Source: Candidatus Halomonas stercoripullorum
Lineage (GTDB): Bacteria > Pseudomonadota > Gammaproteobacteria > Pseudomonadales > Halomonadaceae
Length of the DNA stretch: 5,030 nt
Direction of reading: 5' to 3'
Assembly: GCA_019114645.1 (NCBI GenBank)
Contig: DXFC01000032.1
Coordinates: 1-5,030 of the forward strand
Position numbers and translations under genes: made by a program. Each line of letters opens with the position of its first letter. The first letter of the stretch is position 1. Of the stretch, positions 1 through 5,030 are shown one piece after another. The notes beneath the pieces are model-generated. The model was not told the origin of the DNA, ran no database searches, and worked only from the letters and a program-made list of their open reading frames with translations.

Positions 1-35
1 GGCTTTTCACAAGAAACCTGTCTTACCACTACCGC

Positions 36-60
36 CTGAGCCCATTCATTGGGCTATCAG
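36..60 (-). promoter_or_regulatory. Hairpin in the leader downstream of tRNA-fMet (probable rimP operon leader)
   Basis: Positions 36-39 (CTGA) pair with 57-60 (TCAG), and 40-44 (GCCCA) pair with 50-54 (TGGGC), leaving a two-base bulge and a 5-base loop: nine base pairs in all. A weaker stem (9-13 with 17-21, one G-U pair in the minus-strand RNA) follows. In gammaproteobacteria the initiator tRNA often heads the rimP-nusA-infB operon, whose mRNA leader is thought to be structured and to act in attenuation. I see no T-run after this hairpin, so it is not itself an intrinsic terminator; the rest of the leader lies outside the window. No rimP coding sequence can be identified in bases 1-69. Seen: the pairing. 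Inferred: the leader role. Confidence 0.45.
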
Positions 61-69
61 TTTGGTAAA

Positions 70-146
<77 letters not shown>

Positions 147-162
147 ACATTCCAGGTCGGCG

Positions 163-191
163 ATTGTAGGCGCCAAGGATGCTTACGTCAA
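163..191 (-). promoter_or_regulatory. Sigma70-type promoter for tRNA-fMet (and probably the rimP operon)
   Basis: On the minus strand the -35 box TTGACG (186-191, 5 of 6 consensus) and the -10 box TACAAT (163-168, 5 of 6) are separated by exactly 17 bases. The predicted start is near 157-158. Bases between the -10 box and the start are GC-rich (CGCCG), the kind of discriminator typical of stringently controlled stable-RNA promoters. This fits a promoter that drives initiator tRNA in step with growth rate. The stringent control is inference from the discriminator only. Confidence 0.8.
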
Positions 192-242
192 GCCATCTTG
201 CGCACAACCATCTCGCCGCGACTTCCTGGTGCCAACCCTGCT

Positions 243-282
243 TCTGATGTCTGTCGAACCGTGTGGTTCGCAGCGCTTCAGA
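243..282 (-). other. Long interrupted hairpin directly after tRNA-Leu
   Basis: The hairpin begins one base after the tRNA-Leu CCA end. Its core is CGAACC (255-260) with GGTTCG (265-270) around a 4-base loop. The stem continues with CTG/CAG (251-253 with 271-273, one bulged base) and, after a small internal loop, TCTGA/TCAGA (243-247 with 278-282). That gives 14 pairs. No T-run follows on the minus strand, so a classic intrinsic terminator is not supported. It may protect or define the 3' end of the tRNA precursor, or reduce readthrough into tRNA-fMet. The role is inferred. Confidence 0.45.
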
Positions 283-369
283 TGGTGCCGAAGGCGGGAC
301 TTGAACCCGCACGACCGTAAGGTCACTACCCCCTCAAGATAGCGTGTCTACCAGTTCCACCACTTCGGC
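283..369 (-). tRNA. tRNA-Leu, anticodon GAG
   Basis: This is an 87-nt class II tRNA with a long variable arm (TGACC-TTAC-GGTCG) and encoded CCA (complement of 283-285). The acceptor stem GCCGAAG pairs with CTTCGGC, followed by discriminator A73, as expected for leucyl-tRNA synthetase. The anticodon loop TTGAGGG gives anticodon GAG, which reads CUC and CUU. It resembles E. coli leuU, also found next to secG. The 32 bases between secG and the tRNA show no convincing promoter, so it is probably cut from the tpiA-secG transcript by RNase P and other nucleases. Confidence 0.97.
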
Positions 370-401
370 TGACTTGATTGCTGGAGCCGCGTCTAGATAA
401 C

Positions 402-761
402 CTAGTTACTACTTTCCTCCAGCACTGGCGCGGTATTATCCACACTAGGAGCGTCATCGTCAAGCGTGGGCAGACTGCGCTGTTGCTCAATCAGACGCGC
501 ATCGGGAATGCCCGCTTCCGGAGCCTGGCCGGCCTGTGTCGCGAAGTAGGCCAGCGTCAGGGAAGTCACGAAAAAACCGGCTGCCAGCACGGCGGTACTA
601 CGGGAAAGAAAACTGCCGGTACCACGCGATCCAAACACGGTCTGCGAGGCACCGCCACCGAAAGCGGCACCTGCTTCGGCGCCCTTGCCCTGCTGTAGCA
701 AGATGAGAACAACCAGGGCGATAGCGATCGCCACATGAATCATAAGAATGGCAACTTGCAT
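402..761 (-). CDS. secG: Protein-export membrane protein SecG
   Basis: SecG is the small third subunit of the SecYEG translocon in the inner membrane; it assists SecA-driven export. The 119-residue protein (E. coli 110) has the family layout: first membrane segment about residues 3-22, a conserved glycine-rich cytoplasmic loop about 24-54 (QQGKGAEAGAAFGGGASQ, then the TVFGSRG and FLSR motifs), and a second membrane segment about 55-74. A poorly conserved acidic tail (about 80-119) ends in EESSN. The start ATG is 4 bases after the tpiA stop, with AGGT at 769-772, 7 bases ahead, lying inside the end of tpiA. This implies co-transcription and likely translational coupling with tpiA. The stop is TAG. 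No terminator separates it from tRNA-Leu, matching the linked secG-tRNA-Leu arrangement of related bacteria. Confidence 0.97.
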   Translation of the reverse strand: MQVAILMIHVAIAIALVVLILLQQGKGAEAGAAFGGGASQTVFGSRGTGSFLSRSTAVLAAGFFVTSLTLAYFATQAGQAPEAGIPDARLIEQQRSLPTLDDDAPSVDNTAPVLEESSN

Positions 762-765
762 GAGT

Positions 766-1515
766 TCAACCTGCTGACTGACAAATGGCTAGGAAATCGT
801 CGACCTTGAGCGAAGCTCCACCCACCAGGCCGCCGTCGATATCAGGCTGAGCCAACAGCTCAGCCGCATTGTCGGCATTCATGCTGCCGCCATACAACAG
901 GCACAGACCTGTTGCGAGCTCGTGGTCAAAACCGGCCAGGAAGTCACGAATCCCGGCCATGACTTCCTGTGCCTGCTGGGGCTTGGCGGTACGACCGGTA
1001 CCTATAGCCCAAACCGGCTCGTAAGCGATAATCACGCGCGAACGCTGCCCGGCTTCCAGACGCTCCATTACATAGCCCGTCTGTCGCAACACCACCTCCA
1101 TGGTGCGCCCGGCTTCACGCTCCGCCAAGGTTTCACCCACGCACAGTACCGGTGTGATACCAGCGCCAAGGGCCGCCAACAGCCGGTCGTGCACGTCCTC
1201 GTCACTCTCGTGAAAGAGCTGACGACGCTCGGAATGTCCCACCAGGACATATTCGACGCCGAACTCCCGGAGCATGCCTCCGCTCACCTCGCCGGTGCGG
1301 GCACCAGACTCAAGCGGATTCAGCGTCTGGGCTCCCAACCGCAAAGACGTACCATCACAGGCTTGCCGTGCAGCTTCCAGATAGGGAAAAGGCGGCAGAA
1401 TGACCACGTTCAATGACGTCGGGAGCGTCGCTTCAGCAAAAGCCCGGCCAAACTCTTCGACCAGCGCCGCCGAACCGTTCATCTTCCAGTTCCCGGCGAT
1501 CAACGGCGTTCGCAT
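766..1515 (-). CDS. tpiA: Triosephosphate isomerase
   Basis: TpiA interconverts dihydroxyacetone phosphate and glyceraldehyde 3-phosphate in the cytoplasm (glycolysis, gluconeogenesis, Entner-Doudoroff-linked flow). The 249-residue protein (E. coli 255) is a full TIM barrel. Visible are substrate-binding N9 and K11 in GNWKMNG, the electrophile H94 in VLVGHSERR, catalytic base E166 in AYEPVWAIGTG with the flexible phosphate-gripping loop just after it, GGS at 209-211, and the phosphate-binding GLVGGASL at 229-236. I chose the ATG at 1513-1515 because it places the family N-terminus MRTPLIAGNWKMN correctly and has AGAGGA at 1522-1527, 6 bases upstream. The frame stays open to a TTG at 1570-1572, but that start would overlap the promoter. 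secG follows after 4 bases. Its own promoter (1544-1572) separates it from glmM, although readthrough from glmM remains possible because no terminator is visible. Confidence 0.98.
   Translation of the reverse strand: MRTPLIAGNWKMNGSAALVEEFGRAFAEATLPTSLNVVILPPFPYLEAARQACDGTSLRLGAQTLNPLESGARTGEVSGGMLREFGVEYVLVGHSERRQLFHESDEDVHDRLLAALGAGITPVLCVGETLAEREAGRTMEVVLRQTGYVMERLEAGQRSRVIIAYEPVWAIGTGRTAKPQQAQEVMAGIRDFLAGFDHELATGLCLLYGGSMNADNAAELLAQPDIDGGLVGGASLKVDDFLAICQSAG
937..969. repeat. 10-bp perfect inverted repeat inside tpiA
   Basis: CAGGAAGTCA (937-946) and TGACTTCCTG (960-969) are exact reverse complements separated by 13 bases. A 7-base direct repeat CCGGCCA (932-938 and 953-959) is interleaved with it. 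It codes for residues around the QEVMAGIRDFLAGF segment of TpiA, so coding constraint may explain it. No known function. Confidence 0.5.
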
Positions 1516-1543
1516 GCAGCATCCTCTTTCAAAGTGGGGCGAA

Positions 1544-1572
1544 ATAGTATAGGAGCCTTCGGTCCATGACAA
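1544..1572 (-). promoter_or_regulatory. Sigma70-type promoter for tpiA-secG-tRNA-Leu
   Basis: In the 77-base gap between glmM and tpiA, the minus strand carries TTGTCA (1567-1572, 5 of 6 to the -35 consensus). After 17 bases comes TACTAT (1544-1549, 4 of 6 to the -10 consensus). The overlapping hexamer TATACT (1546-1551) scores better but leaves only a 15-base spacer. The start would fall near 1537, giving a leader of about 20 bases that contains the tpiA ribosome binding site. The site gives the tpiA-secG-tRNA-Leu group its own expression apart from folP-glmM. Confidence 0.65.
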
Positions 1573-1592
1573 CCATCACCAGTCTGACGGCC

Positions 1593-2948
1593 TTATTCAG
1601 CCGCCAGCTCTTGCTCGACTTCGGCTGCAAGCCGAGCAGCCAGCGCATCAACATCCAGGTGCGCCTTCCCCTCGACCATGACGCGAATCAATGGCTCGGT
1701 GCCGGAGGGACGCAACAATACACGGCCTTCAGCCCCTAGCTCGGCCTCCATGGCCGTGACGGCCTCTTTGATCGCCGCTCGCTCCATCAAGGCCTTGGCA
1801 TCACTACCTGGTGTCAGGCGTACATTGACCAGCGCCTGTGGCACCTTTTCCAGATCTGCCAGAAGCGCCTGCAACGACTTGCCGGCGTTAACCATGATGG
1901 CCAGTACCTGCAGTGCCGAGACAATCCCGTCACCCGTGCTCTGCACATCGGCACAGATAATATGCCCGGACGACTCGCCACCCAGCTGCCAGTCATTGGC
2001 CAGCAATCTCTCCACCACATAGCGGTCACCCACTTGAACCCGCTCGAAGGGAATGCCGAGCCGCTCCAACTCCAGGGCCAGACCAAAGTTGGTCATCAGC
2101 GTGCCGACCACACCGCCCACCAGTTGGCCACGGGCATGGCGGTCCCGTGCAATCAGGTACAGGATGTCATCACCGTCAACTTCATGCCCATTGGCATCGA
2201 CCATCAGCACCCGATCACCATCACCGTCCAGCGCGATACCAAGATCAGCACCCTGCTGGATGACCGCCGCCCGCAGCGCTGCCGGCGAGGTGGAACCAAC
2301 GTCACGGTTGATGTTAAGCCCATCAGGGCTGGCCCCGATCACGCTGACCTCGGCGCCCAACTCACGGAAAACACTGGGCGCGATATGGTAAGTGGCACCG
2401 TGGGCACAATCGACCACAATGCGCAGTCCGTGCAGAGTGACCCGATTGGGAATCGTCGATTTACAAAACTCGATGTAGCGTCCTGCCGCATCCTCGATAC
2501 GCATGGCCTTGCCCAGCCGGTCCGCAGCCACCGTTGTCAGCGGCTCGTCAATCATGGCTTCAATGCGCTCTTCCAGTGCATCCGGAAGCTTGGTGCCCGC
2601 TGTGGAGAAAAACTTGATGCCATTATCGGCAAAGGGGTTATGCGAGGCCGAGATGACAATACCGGCTTCGGCACGGAAGGTTCGCGTCAGATAAGCAATG
2701 CCAGGCGTGGGCATCGGCCCCAGCAGCGACACATCTATGCCAGCGGCCGACAACCCCGCCTCCAGCGCCGATTCGAACATGTAGCCCGAGATACGGGTAT
2801 CCTTACCGATCAGCACCCGCGTGCGACCCGACTCACGCACCAGGACCCGTCCTACCGCCCAGCCCAGCTTGAGCATGAAATCCGGCGTGATGGGGTACTC
2901 TCCCACCGTTCCCCGAATACCGTCTGTTCCGAAATATTGTCTACTCAT
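1593..2948 (-). CDS. glmM: Phosphoglucosamine mutase
   Basis: GlmM converts glucosamine 6-phosphate to glucosamine 1-phosphate, the step before GlmU on the way to UDP-GlcNAc for peptidoglycan and LPS; it is cytoplasmic. The 451-residue protein (E. coli 445) has all four domains of the alpha-D-phosphohexomutase family. The N-terminal FGTDGIRG is at 6-13. The phosphoserine loop VISASHNP carries catalytic S102. The Mg-binding loop DGDGDR is at 241-246. The sugar-specificity loop GGESSGH is at 323-329. The C-terminal phosphate-binding loop RPSGTEPLIRV starts at 413. Nothing is truncated. The ATG overlaps the end of folP by 8 bases (ATGAGTAG shares the folP stop), with GAGG and AAGG at 2957-2964, the latter 8 bases from the start. 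Translational coupling to folP is therefore likely. The stop is TAA. Confidence 0.98.
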   Translation of the reverse strand: MSRQYFGTDGIRGTVGEYPITPDFMLKLGWAVGRVLVRESGRTRVLIGKDTRISGYMFESALEAGLSAAGIDVSLLGPMPTPGIAYLTRTFRAEAGIVISASHNPFADNGIKFFSTAGTKLPDALEERIEAMIDEPLTTVAADRLGKAMRIEDAAGRYIEFCKSTIPNRVTLHGLRIVVDCAHGATYHIAPSVFRELGAEVSVIGASPDGLNINRDVGSTSPAALRAAVIQQGADLGIALDGDGDRVLMVDANGHEVDGDDILYLIARDRHARGQLVGGVVGTLMTNFGLALELERLGIPFERVQVGDRYVVERLLANDWQLGGESSGHIICADVQSTGDGIVSALQVLAIMVNAGKSLQALLADLEKVPQALVNVRLTPGSDAKALMERAAIKEAVTAMEAELGAEGRVLLRPSGTEPLIRVMVEGKAHLDVDALAARLAAEVEQELAAE

Positions 2949-3807
2949 GCACGCCGCCTTCCTCTAGCACGGCCCAGGTCATGTTCACCGCATCCATGAC
3001 CGGGCCAACGTCATGAACACGCAAGATACGAGCACCACGCTCGACAGCCAGCGATGCCAACGCCAGCCCACCGGCCAGACGCTCCTCTACCGGTCGCCCC
3101 AGCACCTTGCCTATCATGCTTTTGCGCGACATGCCCACCAGCAGCGGCAAATCGAGCGCAGCGAGCTCTTGCATGCGATTGAGCAAGCGCAGGTTGTGCT
3201 CAACGGTCTTGCCGAAACCAAAACCGGGATCGATCAGCAATCGCTCACGGTGAAGCCCCTGCGCCTCACAGGCTGCAATGCGGGCGCGCAAATAATCAAA
3301 TACTGCCTGCTCAACAGGCACATCATAACGAGGCGCCAGCTGCATGTCGCGGGGCTCTCCCTGTCGATGCATCAAGCACACCGGCAGCCCGCTGGCGCTG
3401 GCTGCAGCCAGCGCACCTTCCCCCTCCAGCGAGCGCACATCATTGATCATGCCGGCGCCCAGTTCGGCGGTTTCCCGCATTACCAGCGCGCTGCTGGTGT
3501 CGACCGATACCAGAGCATCCAGCTCGCGCACCAGGCGCTCGACCACCGGCGCCACCCGGTCCAGCTCCTGCTGAGGTGATATCTGCTCGGCACCTGGCCG
3601 GGTCGACTCACCGCCGACATCAATGATCGCCGCACCTTCGGCCAGCATCCGTTCGGCATGCCGCAGGGCATCATCGGTCGCAACGTGACGCCCACCATCG
3701 GAAAAGGAGTCGGGTGTCACGTTGAGTATCCCCATCACACGGGGATAACTGAGATCTAGCCGGTGATGACCACACTGTAGCCAGACCGGGGGAGGGGTTC
3801 GTAGCAT
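2941..3807 (-). CDS. folP: Dihydropteroate synthase
   Basis: FolP joins p-aminobenzoate to 6-hydroxymethyl-dihydropterin pyrophosphate to give dihydropteroate in folate synthesis; it is the sulfonamide target. The 288-residue protein is a TIM barrel with the expected motifs: loop 1 MGILNVTPDSFSDGG (25-39), loop 2 GGESTRPG (65-72), SVDT with D103, INDVRS (121-126), DPGFGFGKT (193-201) with pterin-binding D193, GMSRKS with K229, and RVHDV with R263 and H265. No insertion near loop 2 of the sort linked to sulfonamide resistance is seen, so it looks like a normal housekeeping copy. I chose the ATG at 3805-3807: it puts the start about 24 residues before loop 1, as in relatives, and has AAGGA 10 bases upstream. 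The frame is open much further (to about 4125) inside ftsH, but that part has no FolP character. It overlaps glmM by 8 bases and follows a terminator-like hairpin. Confidence 0.97.
   Translation of the reverse strand: MLRTPPPVWLQCGHHRLDLSYPRVMGILNVTPDSFSDGGRHVATDDALRHAERMLAEGAAIIDVGGESTRPGAEQISPQQELDRVAPVVERLVRELDALVSVDTSSALVMRETAELGAGMINDVRSLEGEGALAAASASGLPVCLMHRQGEPRDMQLAPRYDVPVEQAVFDYLRARIAACEAQGLHRERLLIDPGFGFGKTVEHNLRLLNRMQELAALDLPLLVGMSRKSMIGKVLGRPVEERLAGGLALASLAVERGARILRVHDVGPVMDAVNMTWAVLEEGGVHE
3395..3414. repeat. Perfect 20-bp palindrome inside folP
   Basis: GCGCTGGCTG (3395-3404) is followed directly by its exact reverse complement. It encodes the alanine-rich ALAAASA stretch of FolP around residues 132-138, so a run of GCN and CTG codons may account for it. 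As an RNA it could form a stem only with a few central bases opened as a loop. Confidence 0.6.
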
Positions 3808-3816
3808 CTTGATTCT

Positions 3817-3822
3817 GTCCTT
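3817..3822 (-). promoter_or_regulatory. Ribosome binding site of folP
   Basis: AAGGAC on the minus strand, with 10 bases between AAGGA and the folP ATG, slightly longer than the optimum. It begins 4 bases after the end of the terminator-like hairpin, so any transcript that stops at the hairpin lacks it. It is the main local support for the chosen folP start. Confidence 0.65.
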
Positions 3823-3826
3823 ATGG

Positions 3827-3853
3827 CAAAAGCGCCCCAGTGGGGCGCTTTTG
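3827..3853 (-). terminator. Intrinsic terminator or attenuator between ftsH and folP
   Basis: CAAAAGCGCCCC (3827-3838) and GGGGCGCTTTTG (3842-3853) are perfect complements around a 3-base loop, a 12-bp stem. Read on the minus strand, the GC core is preceded by AAAA and followed by TTTTG, the form of a rho-independent terminator with a short U-tract. It starts 15 bases after the ftsH stop. Only 19 bases separate it from the folP ATG, leaving no room for a promoter after it. folP-glmM must therefore be expressed by readthrough, or from a promoter inside ftsH with partial termination here. The U-run of only four suggests a leaky site. Confidence 0.8.
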
Positions 3854-3868
3854 TCGGGCAATGGCTCA

Positions 3869-5030
3869 TTAGCTTCCCGCTGGGCCGCCGAGCGGGTCGG
3901 AGGGGCGACGGCGTGGCGTATCATCCTCCTCCTCATCGCCATCGTCGGGGGGGGTGTCGCTGCTACCCGGCGCGTGTGGCCCTGAGCCTGCCTGCGGTTG
4001 CGCTTGGGGCTCACCGGATGCGGAGACACCCGAGCCGCTATCGCCATCCTCCCAATCCTTCGGCGGGCGCGGTTCACGGCCTTCCATGATGTCCTTGAGC
4101 TGGTCAGCATCGATAGTTTCGTACTTCATCAGCGCCTCGGCCATGGCATCCAGCTTGTCACGGTTCTCTTCGAGAATCTGCTCCGCCGTGGCGTAGCACT
4201 CATCGATCACCTTGCGCACTTCCTTGTCAAGCCTGGAGATCGTTTCACCGGACTTCAACTTGCCCCCCCCCTGACCCGGGCCGCCGAGGAACTGGTGCGA
4301 CTCATCCTCGTCGTACATGATCGGGCCCATCTCTTCGGAGAGTCCCCACTTGGCGACCATATTGTGCGCCAGCTCGGTGGCACGCTTGATATCGTTGGAA
4401 GCCCCGGTGGTGACACCATTGGGTCCCAGCGTCATCTCTTCAGCGATACGGCCACCGAACAGCGAGCAGATCTGACTGAGAATCTGCTGCCGAGACAAGC
4501 TGTAGCGATCCTGTTCGGGCAGGAACATCGTCACACCCAACGCGCGACCGCGCGGAATGATCGTGACTTTGTAGACCGGGTCATGCTCCGGCGCCACCAG
4601 GCCGATAATGGCGTGACCTGCCTCATGATAGGCAGTATTGAGCTTCTCTTTCTCGGTCATGACCATGGAGCGCCGCTCGGCGCCCATCATGATCTTGTCC
4701 TTGGCCTGCTCCAACTCTTCCATGCCCACCAGGCGCTTGTTGCCGCGTGCAGCGAACAATGCTGCCTCGTTGACCAGGTTGGCCAGGTCAGCTCCCGAGA
4801 AGCCAGGCGTACCACGGGCGATCAAAGAGGGCTTGACGTCATCGGCCAGCGGCACCTTGCGCAAATGGACATTGAGAATATGCTCGCGACCGCGAATATC
4901 AGGCAGCGGCACCACTACCTGACGGTCGAAACGGCCCGGACGCAGCAGCGCCGGGTCAAGCACGTCAGGGCGGTTGGTAGCGGCAATGACGATGATGCCT
5001 TCGTTGGCTTCAAAGCCATCCATCTCAACC
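3869..5030 (-). CDS. ftsH: ATP-dependent zinc metalloprotease FtsH (C-terminal part; start outside window)
   Basis: FtsH is a hexameric AAA+ protease anchored in the inner membrane; it degrades misfolded membrane proteins and, in E. coli, LpxC and sigma32. The window holds 386 C-terminal codons, beginning at VEMDGFEANEG. The N-terminal membrane segments and Walker A and B motifs lie beyond the right edge. Visible are the AAA+ second region of homology (IAATNRPDVLDPALLRPGRFDRQ region, with both arginine-finger residues, about 4928-4985), the zinc site HEAGH at 4613-4627, and the third zinc ligand D in ASNDIK at 4391-4393. After the conserved LMKYETIDADQ helix comes a tail of about 60 residues rich in G, S, P, D and E, ending with RRRPSDPLGGPAGS. 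It looks disordered and differs from the E. coli tail. The stop is TAA followed at once by TGA. Two mononucleotide runs (C8 and G9 on the coding strand) fall in the tail and in a glycine-rich linker. Confidence 0.98.
   Translation of the reverse strand, partial: VEMDGFEANEGIIVIAATNRPDVLDPALLRPGRFDRQVVVPLPDIRGREHILNVHLRKVPLADDVKPSLIARGTPGFSGADLANLVNEAALFAARGNKRLVGMEELEQAKDKIMMGAERRSMVMTEKEKLNTAYHEAGHAIIGLVAPEHDPVYKVTIIPRGRALGVTMFLPEQDRYSLSRQQILSQICSLFGGRIAEEMTLGPNGVTTGASNDIKRATELAHNMVAKWGLSEEMGPIMYDEDESHQFLGGPGQGGGKLKSGETISRLDKEVRKVIDECYATAEQILEENRDKLDAMAEALMKYETIDADQLKDIMEGREPRPPKDWEDGDSGSGVSASGEPQAQPQAGSGPHAPGSSDTPPDDGDEEEDDTPRRRPSDPLGGPAGS
3947..3954 (-). repeat. C8 tract in the ftsH tail
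   Basis: Eight C on the coding strand read ACC CCC CCC GAC (Thr-Pro-Pro-Asp) in the acidic tail of FtsH. The next frame forward is the folP frame, which is open from here to the folP stop. A one-base loss or a +1 ribosomal shift on CCC-C would join FtsH to FolP. Confidence 0.6.
4263..4271 (-). repeat. G9 tract in ftsH
   Basis: Nine G on the coding strand read CAG GGG GGG GGC (Gln-Gly-Gly-Gly) in a glycine-rich linker between the zinc-protease core and the C-terminal helices. Loss of one base here would put translation into the folP frame, but that frame hits a TGA at 4126-4128, giving a shortened FtsH. Confidence 0.6.

Noticed and set aside
1..10. Possible GTG start of rimP on the minus strand at 8-10
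   Set aside because: Only three codons are visible, no ribosome binding site is clear, and they do not match a RimP N-terminus I recognise.
370..401. A promoter for tRNA-Leu between secG and the tRNA
   Set aside because: A TTATCT -10-like hexamer exists but has no -35 box at a proper distance; co-transcription with secG is simpler.
378..698. A 106-codon plus-strand frame opposite secG
   Set aside because: It is antisense to secG, has low-complexity composition and no domain.
845..865. An 8-bp perfect hairpin with 5-base loop near the end of tpiA
   Set aside because: A stem of this size is expected about once by chance in a window of this length, it is within coding sequence, and no T-run follows.
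922..1416. A 164-codon plus-strand frame opposite tpiA
   Set aside because: It is a shadow of the well-conserved tpiA with no family resemblance.
1516..1572. A longer TpiA start at TTG 1570-1572
   Set aside because: It would overlap the promoter, and the added residues lie before the family N-terminus; the ATG at 1513-1515 has a good ribosome binding site.
1962..2999. A 345-codon open frame on the plus strand opposite glmM
   Set aside because: It is antisense to a fully conserved glmM, has no recognisable domain, and is explained by GC-rich codon use leaving the opposite strand open.
3590..3710. Sulfonamide-resistance change in FolP
   Set aside because: Loops 1 and 2 look like the normal chromosomal type, without the insertions linked to resistance.
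3808..4110. A longer N-terminus for FolP beginning at the ATG at 4108-4110
   Set aside because: The extra residues overlap ftsH in another frame, are basic and low-complexity, and do not resemble FolP; the ATG at 3805-3807 fits family length.

Overview
The window is an ordinary housekeeping segment of a GC-rich gammaproteobacterial chromosome. All genes lie on the minus strand, so transcription runs from high to low coordinates. In that direction the order is ftsH (3' part only), folP, glmM, tpiA, secG, tRNA-Leu(GAG), initiator tRNA-fMet, then the leader of the next operon, where rimP-nusA-infB would be expected. Pseudomonas has the same order including tpiA between glmM and secG; in E. coli tpiA is elsewhere. 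Protein sequences and gene order suggest a member of the Oceanospirillales/Halomonadaceae or a near relative. That is an inference; the genus cannot be settled from this sequence alone.

Layout: 5030-3869 is the C-terminal two thirds of the membrane protease FtsH, ending in a TAA-TGA tandem stop. A strong GC hairpin with a short T-tract (3827-3853) sits between ftsH and folP. folP (dihydropteroate synthase) and glmM (phosphoglucosamine mutase) overlap by 8 bases, which points to translational coupling. A 77-base gap after glmM carries a good sigma70-type promoter for tpiA (triosephosphate isomerase). secG (Sec translocon subunit) follows after 4 bases and tRNA-Leu after 32 bases more, probably all on one transcript. 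A near-consensus promoter at 163-191 (TTGACG, 17 bases, TACAAT) drives tRNA-fMet and most likely the rimP operon beyond the left edge.

Together the genes serve basic growth: membrane protein quality control (FtsH), folate (FolP), the GlcN-1-P precursor for cell wall and LPS (GlmM), central carbon flow (TpiA), protein export (SecG) and translation (two tRNAs). I found no mobile element, CRISPR array, toxin or defence system, phage gene or novel gene cluster. The points worth a second look are small: the terminator placed right before the folP ribosome binding site; a C8 tract in the ftsH tail where a +1 shift would read into folP; a G9 tract in ftsH; a 20-bp perfect palindrome inside folP; a U1-U72 initiator tRNA; and unexplained hairpins around the tRNA genes.
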